Assembly (NCBI GenBank): GCA_949752745.1
Contig: OX457028.1
Span: 7,830,922-7,894,921 of the forward strand
DNA: 64,000 bases
Origin: Protula sp. h YS-2021
Lineage: Eukaryota > Annelida > Polychaeta > Sabellida > Serpulidae
Direction of reading: 5' to 3'
Position numbers and translations under genes: made by a program. This document shows positions 25,256 through 37,496 of the stretch, piece after piece. Position 1 is the first letter of the stretch. Each line of letters begins with the position of its first letter. The notes beneath the pieces were generated by a model, which saw only the letters and a list, made by a program, of their open reading frames with translations, was not told the origin of the DNA and did not search any database.

Positions 25256-25353
25256 CTACATTCCCAAATTCTCTAGATACTCGGCGATGACAGCCACAGC
25301 TTTGTTGCAGTTGCCCGGTTGGCCCCCTTCCGCTGTGTGGGCAATCACAATGG
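25256..25353 (-). CDS. Profilin coding exon 3 (C-terminal helix)
   Basis: The exon begins after the acceptor TTGTTTCAG, preceded by a pyrimidine-rich tract. It supplies the last two bases of Ala109, residues 110-140 and the TAG stop at 25256-25258. It encodes the strand IVIAHTAEGG, the loop QPGNCNK and the C-terminal helix AVAVIAEYLENLGM, with Tyr134. In profilins this helix packs with the N-terminal helix to bind poly-proline. Confidence 0.95.
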
Positions 25354-28300
25354 CTGAAACAAGGAGGAGAAAAAACAAGAGCGTTAAGTGACCAGTGCCC
25401 ACGTCGCGTCGTAGCAACATATCACGAACTGGCACTGCGATTTTATTAAATGTTTCTATTGAACCTATTTCTCAAAGGCGAAATATTAAACACTTCTAAT
25501 AGAATTTCAAAGACTTTTCAGCCTGGCTAGCTTTGCAGAGAAGCTGATGATTTTTTTTTCAGATTACAAAACCTTTCTAAAAAGCAGAGTACGGCAACCC
25601 TCCCTCTATTTCCGCCCCCCCCCTCCCCCGCCCCCATCCCCAGCATCATCCCGAATAGTGCGTAACTAAAGCTGGCAACTTATATGGACGTTCCGTGTTT
25701 TTAAAATGACCAGGTAAAAGTTTGCATCCACAAGTCGTGCTTACAAAAAACCAAGACACGCGTATGCACTGTGCTCAGTATGCACCCATGTACTGTGCTC
25801 ATTATGCACGTATGCACTGTGTTCAGCGTGTTTAGCGTACTCACATAAAGCACATCTCATTTCTGTAATGCACCGTGTGGCTGTTGGCACATGCTTGTGC
25901 AAATGCTGCTGGAGCACTTACGCGTTGCCTTTTCTGATAAAATGTCTGAGGTACACAACTTCATCTCAAATACTGCATACGTGCAGTATTTGATGTGAAG
26001 TTGAGATATATGGTCTTTCACGCATCATCCCTCAAGTAATTTCCATCTAGAGGTGTGACGGTTCACCTCCGGCTCGGTTCGATTCGGTTCGGTTCGGTTC
26101 AACAAAAATTTTCGGTTCGGTTCGGTTTTTTTCGGTTCGGTTCAGCAAAACCATCTGGTAGTTTTCTTTCCAAATATATATATATACAGGGCTGGTAGAA
26201 ATCATGACTTTTTCTAGAAAAGAGCTTATTTGTATAAGACATAGTCTTGGCGCTGTTATTTATTAAGCAGTCTTGCTATCAGCAAGCGACTGTTTGGAAA
26301 TTAGTACGGGCACGACAATGGAGAAATACCGTTAACTCTGTGTACATAAGGCACAAACAGTGTGGCTGCGTCGCATGAGCAGCTTAAGTCGTTAATAACC
26401 TAACAATGCATCTTCACTTTGTACACTCAAGGGGCTTGTTCTAGCATTTTATTGACAAATATTACTCTGGAACAAAAAAAGTCAAAATCGTGACTTTTTT
26501 TTACTTTTTTATAGTGATTTAAATCGCGAATTAAATCACTGATTCAAATCACTGATGATATATATATATATATGCGTGTTTATTTTTTTTATTTTTTTAT
26601 AATTGCCTGCACTTAATCCGATAATCCGATATTTCTTTTTACCTTAGAACAGATACAAAACCTAACATATAACGGTAATCAGGGTTCGCGTTGGCGGGGT
26701 TTTTATCCACTTTGTGCGCATTTTTTACGAAATGACTCACTTTTTCGGAACCCACCGAGTTTTTCTGGACCCAACTGAGTCACACTTTCCTTTTTTGACT
26801 CACTTTCCTGAGAACTAGCGCGAACCCTGACGGTAATGTTTTATATTTATCACCTCAAAGCTTACTTACACAAGAATTTACATTGTTATTGACTGACAGA
26901 CTCACATGTAGCCATAATAAACGCATGGAATTCGTGATAGGTTCCAAAAAAAGTGTGTGAAATATGTTTGTTGATTTGTTCGATGCGATATATATATATA
27001 TATTAAAACTAAACTATACTAAAAGAACTAAAATAACATTACCAAATGAATGCATTATCTTGTTATAAATAGCAAAAAAAAAAAAAAACCGAACCGAAAC
27101 CGTGATTGGGCTTTTCGGTTTTCGGTTCGAACCGAACCGAAGCTTTTTCTCGGTTCTCGGTTTTCGGTACGAACCGTCACACCTCTATTTCCATCAAGGT
27201 ATATTTTCGAAGTAGGGACAGCAGATAATCTCCATGCGTTGGCAGGATCTCTTCCGAAAAGGAGGGCCTTTTAGCCCATACTTGAATACGCAATAGATGT
27301 GGACTGGGGTGAAGTCGAGTGGGGAGGCCTAAACCAGTACAGCTGCATTGGAAAGATATGCTGACCTGACGAGGAAACCACCTGGTCTCTGGATGGACAG
27401 AAACAATATATTAATATACTCCACACTAAACTCGCGTTGCAATGGTCAACTAAGGCGTCTTGAAGTGAAATTGTCGGATTCAGCGTCTGACAGATCCTAG
27501 TCCGTATGATTTGTTTCAGTCTCTGGTCCCTTTAATACGCTTAACTTGGTTCTTTCTACGTTATTTCTTTATCTGCCAGTTGAGAGAAGCATAGCCTCTT
27601 AGTCATCTAAATGGTGCCCTAAGCAAAGAAGATGGAAAAGAACACCCTCCGCATTGTGTGGATAGCCTCTTAGTTGTCGCCTGGTTATCTTAAATCAATG
27701 ACGCAAGAGAATATTATCCCCGTGGTGAGAAGGGTATCACACAGTTGCCCTTTGGTTATCGTGAGGTAACGAAGTAAAAGCAAGCTATCCTCCCCGCTGT
27801 GAAGGGAGAGCCTACAAGTTGCTGCCTGTTTCTCCTACGTAGATGGCAGAGGATATCCGTTCCGTTGTCACAATGGCAGTCCCTTAGTTGTTTCAAGGTT
27901 ATCTTAAAGACAGGAAACTGGGGAAGGGGATGAAGAAGGGAATACATCTGTATTTTTGCACGACCCATAACCTACCGCAGACCCCTGCACAACACACATG
28001 AAACGAGTTAGTTAGTTAGATGATTTATTTAACGACACGGCCAACCCTTAACGGGTCATATTGTGCCAACAAGCGTTTATTAGGAGTGAGACAGATTTAA
28101 AATCTTGTAGATATTAAAATCATCTGAAATCTTGCCATGTCTAGGACTTCAAAGCAATGATACAGGTTCATATCTTTAAAAAACGAGATAATTTTTGCAT
28201 GGGTTAGTTTTGTCAAAGAGCTGCTTCATAAAGTCATCTCTGAGATGTCTTGGGCGTGTCTCGTCGAAATCAATGCAGACTATCAGAATTTGTTTCACAG

Positions 28301-31300
28301 TAAAACAGTCCTTGACGCCCAAAACACTCGGGCGGTGGTTCCGCCTCTGGGAAGGTGTTTGTGGATGAGATATGCATGTCGTATTTTGGCTCTGTGATAA
28401 ACCATTTCATCTCGCACACTGTTAAGTGGCGGTGGCTTTTGTCCGACTAAGGGGTTTGTTTCATACAGCTTGTTGTTTCTTTGTTTGTTCCATCTTTCTT
28501 GCCACAATCTTTTTGTGTATCTTGTAATGTGGTATTTAAAATCGCAGGCTGGTACGAGTATATCAGTACAATTATAATTTATAGCCTCTTTTGCAGCTTT
28601 AGCGGCTGTCTCGTTTCCTCGGATAACCCCGCGACTTGGGACCCAGTAGAACACTATGTCTTTGCTAGCTTTGGTACCCTCGTCATACCTCTCCAGAAGG
28701 TCAAGGATAAGTGGGTTTGATATTTGTAGGTTTTCAATTGATTGCAGGACATATAGTGGTCTGAACTATCTGAATGGCAAGATGAAGAGCTCTAACTTCG
28801 GCTGAGAAAACAGAGAAAGTTCTGTTTTCAATGTGTTGTTATCAGTTACATCGGACGCAGCCGATTTATCGTCAAGCTTTGAGCCGTCCGTGAAGACGAC
28901 ATGATAGTCTTTAAATTCTTCCTTGAGCTCTGCAAAGTTTGATCGAAAGAGAAAAGGGGAAAGTTGTTTCCTGTCCTCTGAAACGAGTTAGAACAAGTCA
29001 AGTGAGGCGCTGGCCAGTAAAACTTTAGAAGTTCCCGAATTAACAAGGTAAGAAAAACAGTGTAAAGGTTCAGGAAGGTAAGGCCAGGGTTGCCACGGGG
29101 GGTTGGACAAAAAAAGTACCAAAAAAAAAGTACACTGAAAGCGTAAAAAAAGTACAAAAAAAGTACGTTCAGTAAAAAAAAAAAAGTACAAAAAAGTACA
29201 AAAAAGTACAAAAAAAGTACACTGAAAGCGTAAAAAAGTACAAAAAGTACGTTCTGTAGAAAAAGTAAAAAAAGTACAAAAAAGTACAAAAAAAGTACAA
29301 TAAAGTACAAAGAACATACGCATCGGAGATGCAGAGCCCTCAGCCAATAGCAGTTACATCACTGTGGTCCAGTTACTCTTGTGATATACCGCCCGGACAA
29401 AAACAATATACAAGGTGCAAAGGATGGAGCGACGGACGGGTCCTTGCGCATCTACACTATATATATACTTTCTTCTTGTAAGGCTCGGAGAAGATCCGAT
29501 GGATAGTTTTTGAGATAGAGCCTGAACAAGAAAAAGTTTATAGAGTGCAATGGACGGACTGATATGGGACAAACTGAACCTCCGCTGCACATCTACACTA
29601 TATATACTTTCTTCCTGTAAGGTTTGGTGAAGCTCCAATGAATAGTTTTCGAGATATCATCCGGACGAAAAAAGTTTACTGACAGACGGACGGACAGACA
29701 AACGAGAGGTACCTTATGTGGTGGTTGCATTATGTGGTAGCATTTGATACGCCTGAAATGAGTTTAAGTGGTCGGTCACGGACTAGATTATTTGAAAATA
29801 AACAAGCATGTCCAAGGACATGACCCAGCCGAGTTACCAAACAAGGAAAAGAGAAAAACTCTGAAACGAATACTGTTAGGCCAAAAAATGAAGTATATAA
29901 AATGCATCTAATTCGAATTTGGAAGCTACCCGAAAAGGGATGTCGGAGAGGTTGGGTTTTGACGATTCACGTATTTACCGACATTTACACAATTTTACAA
30001 AATTTTTAAAATTCCACCATTTCGGCATTTTTTATCATTTGTGAAAAAAGCAAGGTCTAGGTGGAGAAGCACCTAAGAAACTTTCGATTAAAATTTTATA
30101 ACCATCTGAAAAAGACAGAGAAATGAATGGTTTGACAATTCAGTTATTTACTACCATTTATTTCAGTTTTTGCCCAACTTAGCCTGATAGGCGAACCCAT
30201 GGGAAACATCTCTGTGTAACATCTAAACGATTGGAGTAAAACTATAGGAGGAGAAGCATTTTAAAAATGGGTCAAAACGGGCACAAAAAGTGCCGCCATT
30301 TTGTCAGTTTTTTGTCGTCAAAAAAGTAATAGCCCAGGTGGGGGACCACCCAGGGAACATTCCCGCGTACAACCAAAACGATTGGAGCAAAACTGTAGGA
30401 GGAGTAGCATTTTAAAGTAAAAGTTTAACATACGCACATACATTCAAGCCCCCTATAGTGATACTAGCCGAGTCCGACAAAGTCAGCTGGGTTAAAAAAA
30501 CTTACGTGATTGTTTAAATTTGCCCGTGCCCTTGTGTGGTTCCCAGCAGGCGTCATTGTAATGTCAATAGTGTTTTATGTTTTGTGAGTGCGTGTCAACG
30601 GAATTCTGCATATGCCACCTCACAACCTATCTTTCACTACTGTTTTGCATAATTCCCACTTGCAAACCTCAGAGGACTGTTATATTTGCCACACTTATAG
30701 ACAGTCATCAGGTCTCGGTAAAACCGCAAATATTTTTCATCTTGACATCAAATGACAATGTCAAATTAGGGAAAAATACTTTTCAAAACGTCTATTAATC
30801 ACGAAAAGTGGCTATAATATGTGTTTAAATCCCAGTTTGAATATATAAAACGTACTTCGTAGGGGGCAACGCTGAGACTTAAATCTTGACCTTGAGAGTC
30901 AAGGTCAAAGGTCACGTGACCTCGTGTACCGTGAACGATAGGCAAACTTTTTTCAAAACGGAGACAGAGCCATTTTGAGCTCATTTTCGACCCTTTTGGC
31001 CTAAACAACGTTACATAAGTGGTACCTCGGTGACCTTGACCTCCTCCGTCATGGTCAAGGCCCTAAACCAGAAGTTGACCATCATCTCGAAAACGGTTAG
31101 AAAACTGAATTGATTATTTGTACCCAAAAGAGATCACATTATATTTACTTCAATGACCTCGTTCAAGATAATAATTCGGAAGCTGATAATTATGTCGAAA
31201 CACTGAGAAATGTCTTTGACCAGATAGATTGCACCATTGCAAGTGGGTACCATTTCGCTACCTGAAGCGAAATTCGGTCTAGTTTTCTAAAAAATTCCGA

Positions 31301-31874
31301 AAAAAATCCAAAAATTTTCCAAGTCCCTCAAAAAGCACAAGCCGTAGGCGTTACCTCCTACAGACGGCTCAAACCAAAATAAATAACATCTGATAAAATC
31401 TGTAGGGGGAAATGTAGTTTGAATTTTCTTTTTTTTTTTAAATTCCCCGATCGACTTAAAGCATAAGCGATATTCACGACCTCCTAATCCAACCTCACAC
31501 CCACGATAAATGATATTGGATCAAAACTGTAGAAGATGCACTTTGAGATATTTTCTTCAAAAATTCTCCCCAAAATAAAAAATTCCCAAATCGGGTCAAA
31601 AAGCACAAGCCGTATGCCCAACCCACCCAGGGATGCCTCAAACCAAACAGAAATGAAATCGGATAAAAACACTAGGAGGAAATGCATTTTGAAGGTTTTT
31701 CTTTAAAAATTTCCCAAAAATACAAAAATTGTCTAATCGACTAAAAAGGCACAAGCCGTATGCACGACCCCTTAGGGATAACTCACACCAAAAATAAACA
31801 AGTTATCAGTGAAACTGATGTCCCCCGCCATGAATTATGTTCGAATCGAAAAACAATGCGACGTCGCACAACTT

Positions 31875-31935
<61 letters not shown>

Positions 31936-34900
31936 CACTGTAGCAACCCATTGGGCCGACATGGCTCATTTACAATACCGATCTTTGTTGGTTCCAATAC
32001 TTCCTATATGTAAAAGATTTCAACAATCGATCCGGAAATGTAGGCTTGAGTGTGTTAACAAACTCATTCAAAGGAGTAAGGATTGGGAAAATTTGGGCCA
32101 ATGTCCCTGGATCGACATGGCTCACTTACAATACCGATCCTTGTTGGTTCCAATACTACTTATAGTTAAGAAATCTTGTCAATCGATGCAGAAATGTAGG
32201 CTTGAGCGTGTTAACAAACTCATTCCAGTATGTAAGGGTTGTAAAAATTTCTGAAGTTCAGCTGGGCCAATGTCCTTGGGCCGACAGGGCTCATTTACAA
32301 TACCGACCTTTGTTTGTTCCAATACTTCCTATATGTAAAAGATTTCAACAATCGATCCAGAAATGTAGGCTGGAGTGTGTTAACAAACTCATTCAACTGA
32401 GTAAGGATTGGGAAAATTTGTGAAGTTCAGCTGGGCCAATGTCCTTGGGCCGACAGGGCTCATTTACAATACCGATCCTTGTTCGTTCCAGTACTGCCCA
32501 CATATAGAATATCTTAACAATCGGTCGAAAAATGTAGGCTTGAGTGTGTTAAAAAAGGTGTCAACAGACGGACAGCCAGACCCGAAAACTATAGTCCCCC
32601 GGCAGGGGACTAATGACATCGCATCAAAATTGTAGGAGCAGATGCATTTTGAAACGAAATTTTACTAAATAAACAACTAACTAACGGATGCTGTCTGCAA
32701 ACCGATGGGAAATCCCAGATTACGTGTAACGTAAGCCGGGCTAAAAACCACGCCCGGCTTACGGATGTACCGAAAATCACATAACATAATCATTGTGGGC
32801 ACGGACGACAGACAGACCGATAGCAATATCCTTCAGCCAAATCGGCTGAGGGCTAAAAAGTATATAAAACAGCTTATAAGCCTTAAAATAAATGAAGAAA
32901 ACATTAAAGGCGAAGAAAGGTATAAATCTTTTTTAAAAGTACGGTCTGGTAACCTTGTAATTCGCGCCAAAGGCGCGAGCAAATTTTGCTCATAACAAAG
33001 CTAATACTGTGCGTTTTGAAAAATGAACAGAAAAATGAAAATGCAAAAAAAAAAAGTATTAAAAAAAGTACGCTGGTAAAAAAAAATACGTTTTTTAGGA
33101 AAAAAAAGTACAAGGCCAAAAAAAAAGTACAAATCTTGTTTAGAAGTACGGTGTGGCAACCCTGTGAGGACAAAGTGAGCACGAAAGTGTTGATACACGG
33201 ACCAACCTGAATTCAGAAGTCCACTCCACTCCAAGGGGCGATAGTTTACAAAGGACTCGCCTTACCTCGTACCGTTTTTGCGACGCGAAATATCACATGA
33301 CTTTGTGCATTTTTTCACCATCGGAATGTCACCGTACTGACATATGGTAGTACAACAATGGTAACCAGTCCACTCAGTCAGAACAACAGTAAGACTAATC
33401 ATATATTACCTAGAGCAGTGTGCAAGCCCACATATTCCCCACAGCCACCCCCCTCCCCATCAGTTAAACACGGCATCAATAGTCAATCAACAGCTGAAAT
33501 TTTCGAAGTGCAGCTGGTCCATTTTCCTTGGACGAACCTGGCTCATTTACAATACCGATCTGTGTTTGTTCCCGGTGTAGAAGCTACACACCAAGTTTCA
33601 TTACAATCCTTGCAGGAGTTTTTACGTTGTCGTGTTAACAAGCTCTTGATGACAGACCGACCGACAGACACACGCGGTCGATCACATATATTCCCTGTGG
33701 GGAATAAAACATGCTCAGAGCACTGTATTTATAAGTATATGTCTATCCAGTACGATAAATGGTGACTGTAAACAAAACCAAGTAATACAAGTCCGTTGCT
33801 GGCATAACCGATTTCTTTATATTTGTGTATCGTATCATAAAAACAAAACTTACAAAATTGTCAAAAGAAAAGTAAGGAATCTGAAACAAGCATGTCCAGG
33901 GACATGGTGACCAGCCGTGACCTACAGAATATATATCCAAGAATCACAGACAAAATCATGATCAAATTCGCAGACAGCGGTTACGAAAAAAGCCGTAACT
34001 GAACGGAGAAAATATTCGCTCACTTGATCGGTGTAGTTGTGGCTGATGAGGAGTCGTTCTTTCAATTCTTTCATAAGGGGAAAAAATAAAAAAATGCCCC
34101 CCATTTGGCCAATTTTTGGCGGATCGCCAAAATGAGTAATTTTCAAAAGAGGCCTACCTAGGGAGTATTCGTGCAAAATTTGAAGAAAATCTGATCAAAA
34201 TTGTGGGAGAAGAAGCATTTTGAAAATTGGCAACCACAAAATTACAAATGTCCCCCATTTGGCCAATTTTTGGCGGATCGCCAAAAAGAGTAATTTTACA
34301 GGAGAGGTCTACCTAGGGAAGAACTATCCAAAATTGGAAAGGAATCCGATCAAAATTGTGGGAGAAGAAGCAATTTGAAAATTTGACACCAAAAAATTAA
34401 AAAATGTCTTCCATTTAGCAAATTTTTGGCAGATCGCCAAAACAAGTAATCTTTCAAAAGAGGTCAACCCAGGATATATTGGTGCAAAATTTGAAGAAAA
34501 TCTGACCAAAATTGTGGGAGAAAAAGCATTTTGAAAATTAGCAACCACAAAATTACAAATGTCCCCCATTTGGCCAATTTTTGGCGGATCGCCAAAAAAA
34601 GTAATTTTTCAAGAGAGGTCTATCTTGAGAACAACCAACAAAAATTGAAAAGGAATCCGAATAAAATTGTGCGAGAAGAAGCAATTTGACACCAAAAAAT
34701 AAAAAAATGTCCCCCATTTGGCCAATTTTTGGCAAATCGCCAAAATGAGTAAATTTTCAAAAGAGGCCTACCTAAGGAATATTCTTGCAAAATTTGAAGA
34801 AAATCTTATCAAAATTGTGGGAGAAGAAGCATTTTGAAAATTGGCAACCACAAAATTACAAATGTCCCCCATTTAGCCAATTTTTGGCGTCTCGCCAAAA

Positions 34901-37444
34901 ATAGTAATTTTTCAAGAGAGGTCTACCTAGGGAAAAACTATCCAAAATTGGAAAGGAATCCGATCAAAATTGTGGGAGAAGAAGCAATTTGAAAATTGGA
35001 CAGCAAAAAATTAAGAAATGTCCCCCATTTGGCCAATTTTTGGCGGATCGCCAAAATGAGTAATTTTTCAAAAGAGGCCTACCTAGGGAATATTCGTGCA
35101 GAATTTGAAGAAAATCTGATCAAATTTGTGGGAGAAGAAGCATTTTGAAAATTGGCAACCACAAAATTACAAATGGCCCCCATTTGGCCAATTCGCCAAA
35201 ACGAGTAATTTTTCAAGAGAGGTCTACCTAGAGAACAAGTATCCTAAATTGGAAAAGAATCCGATCAAAATTGTGGGAGAAGAAGCAATTTGAAAATTTG
35301 AGACCAAAAAAATTTTAAAATGCCTCCCATTTAGCCAATTTTTGGCGGATCGCCAAAATGAGTAATTTTTCAAAAGAGGTCTACCTAGGGAACATTCGTG
35401 CAAAATTTGGTGAAAATCTCATCAAAATTGTGGGAGAAGAAGCATTTTGAAAATTGGCAAACCACAAAATTACAAATGTCCCCCATTTGGCCAATTTTTG
35501 GCGGATTACCAAAAAAAGTAACTTTTCAAGAGAGATCTACCTTGAGAATATATCAAACATTGGAAAGGAATCCTATCAAAATTGTGGGAGAAAAAGCAAT
35601 TTGAAAATTTGACACCAAAAAATTAAAAAATGTCCCCCATTTGGCCAATTTTTGGCAGATCGCCAAAATAAGTAATTTTTCAAAAGAGGTCAACCTAGGA
35701 AATATGGGTGCAAAATTTGAAGAAAATCTGATCAAAATTGTGGGAGAAAAAGCATTTTGAAAATTAGAAACCACAAAATTACAAATGTCCCCCATTTGGC
35801 CAATTTTTGTCGGATCGCCAAAAAAAGTAATTTTTCAAGAGAGGTCTTCCTAGAGAACAAGCAACAAAAATTGAAAAGGAATCCGATTAAAATTGTGCGA
35901 GAAGAAGCAATTTGACAATTTGACACCAAAAAATCGAAAAATGTCCCCCATTTGGCCAATTTTTGGCGGATCGCCAAAATGAGTAAAATTTTAAAAGAGA
36001 CCTACCTAAGGAATATTCTTGCAAAATTTCAAGAAAATCTTATCAAAATTGTGGGAGAAGAAGCATTTTGAAAATTGGCAACCACAAAATTACAAATGTC
36101 CCCCATTTGGCCAATTTTTGGCGGATCGCCAAAAAGAGTAATTTTACAGGAGAGGTCTACCTAGGGAAGAACTATCCAAAATTGGAAAGGAATCCGATCA
36201 AAATTGTGGAGAAGAAGCAATTTGAAAATTGGACACCAAAAAAATTAAAAAAATGTCCCCCACTTAGCCAATTTTAGGCGGATCGCCAAAATGAGTAATT
36301 TTTCAAAAGAGGCCTACCTAGGGAATATTCGTGCAGAATTTGAAGAAAATCTGATCAAAATTGTGGGAGAAAAAGCATTTTGAAAATTAACAACCACAAA
36401 ATTACAAATGTCCCCCATTTGGCCAATTTTTTGCGGATCGCCAAAAAAAGTAATTTTTCAAGAGAGGTCTATCTTGAGAACAACCAACAAAAATTGAAAA
36501 CGAATCCGAATACAATTGTGCGAGAAGAAGCAATTTGACAATTTGACACCAAAAAATTAAAAAATGTCCCCTATTTGGCCAATTTTTGGCGGATCGCCAA
36601 AATGAGTAATTTTTCAAAAGAGGTCTACCTAGGGCATATTCGTGTAAAATTTGAGAGGAATCCGATCAAAACTGAAGGAGAAGAAGCATTTTGAAAATTG
36701 CCAACCGAAAAATTTGAAATGCCCCCCATTTGGCCAATTTTTGGCGGATCGCCAAAAAAAATAATTTTTAAAGAGAGGTATACCTAGAGAACATTCGTGT
36801 AAAATTTGAGAGGAATCCGATCAAAACTGAAGGAGAAGAAGCATTTTAAGTAAAAGTTTACACACGTACATACACACGTACATACGTACATACGGACGAC
36901 GGATACCCCTCTATTGATAAGATAAGACCAGCCCGACATAGTCGGCTGGTCTAAAAAGTAGAAAAGGTATGTTTTGGCTAAAAGATAGAATATTATATAA
37001 AATTTACTCTAGCACTGATATAATAACCACAACAACAACATCAACAACAACCATCATCATCATCACCATCATCACCAACAACGTATTACTTAAAATAAGA
37101 ATTCTGAAGCAAATAAGAAACCAAATATTTTTGGTAGGCTATTCCACAATCGACTAGCGATAATTCGAACGTCAAATAAAAAATGCTTCTTTCCTCTCAT
37201 ACCAAAGGGTGAAAATGAACAATGTAAATTTTTATCCTTTGGTGTAAGGACAATAAAACTATTTTATTTTCCTCACACCAAATTGAATTTATATTTGGCT
37301 GTTTATTAAAATGTCGGTAGTTCAGGGTTGAATCGCCTTTCGAAATTTTGATTTTCTGAAAATTTATTTTTACTTTATATTTTTCGCGTTTTCCTGTTTC
37401 TAAGGCAAAGGAAAAACTTGTTTATATATATGTATATATATATG

Positions 37445-37496
<52 letters not shown>

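Noticed and set aside
28846..29347. Frames of 154 and 119 codons rich in Phe, Leu and Tyr, like membrane segments
   Set aside because: They translate the (GTACAAAAAA)n array and cross a LINE boundary; no complexity beyond the repeat.
31760..32254. A 164-codon plus frame with a Tyr-Ile run
   Set aside because: It crosses a TA microsatellite and the core repeats of element H, and begins in element G.
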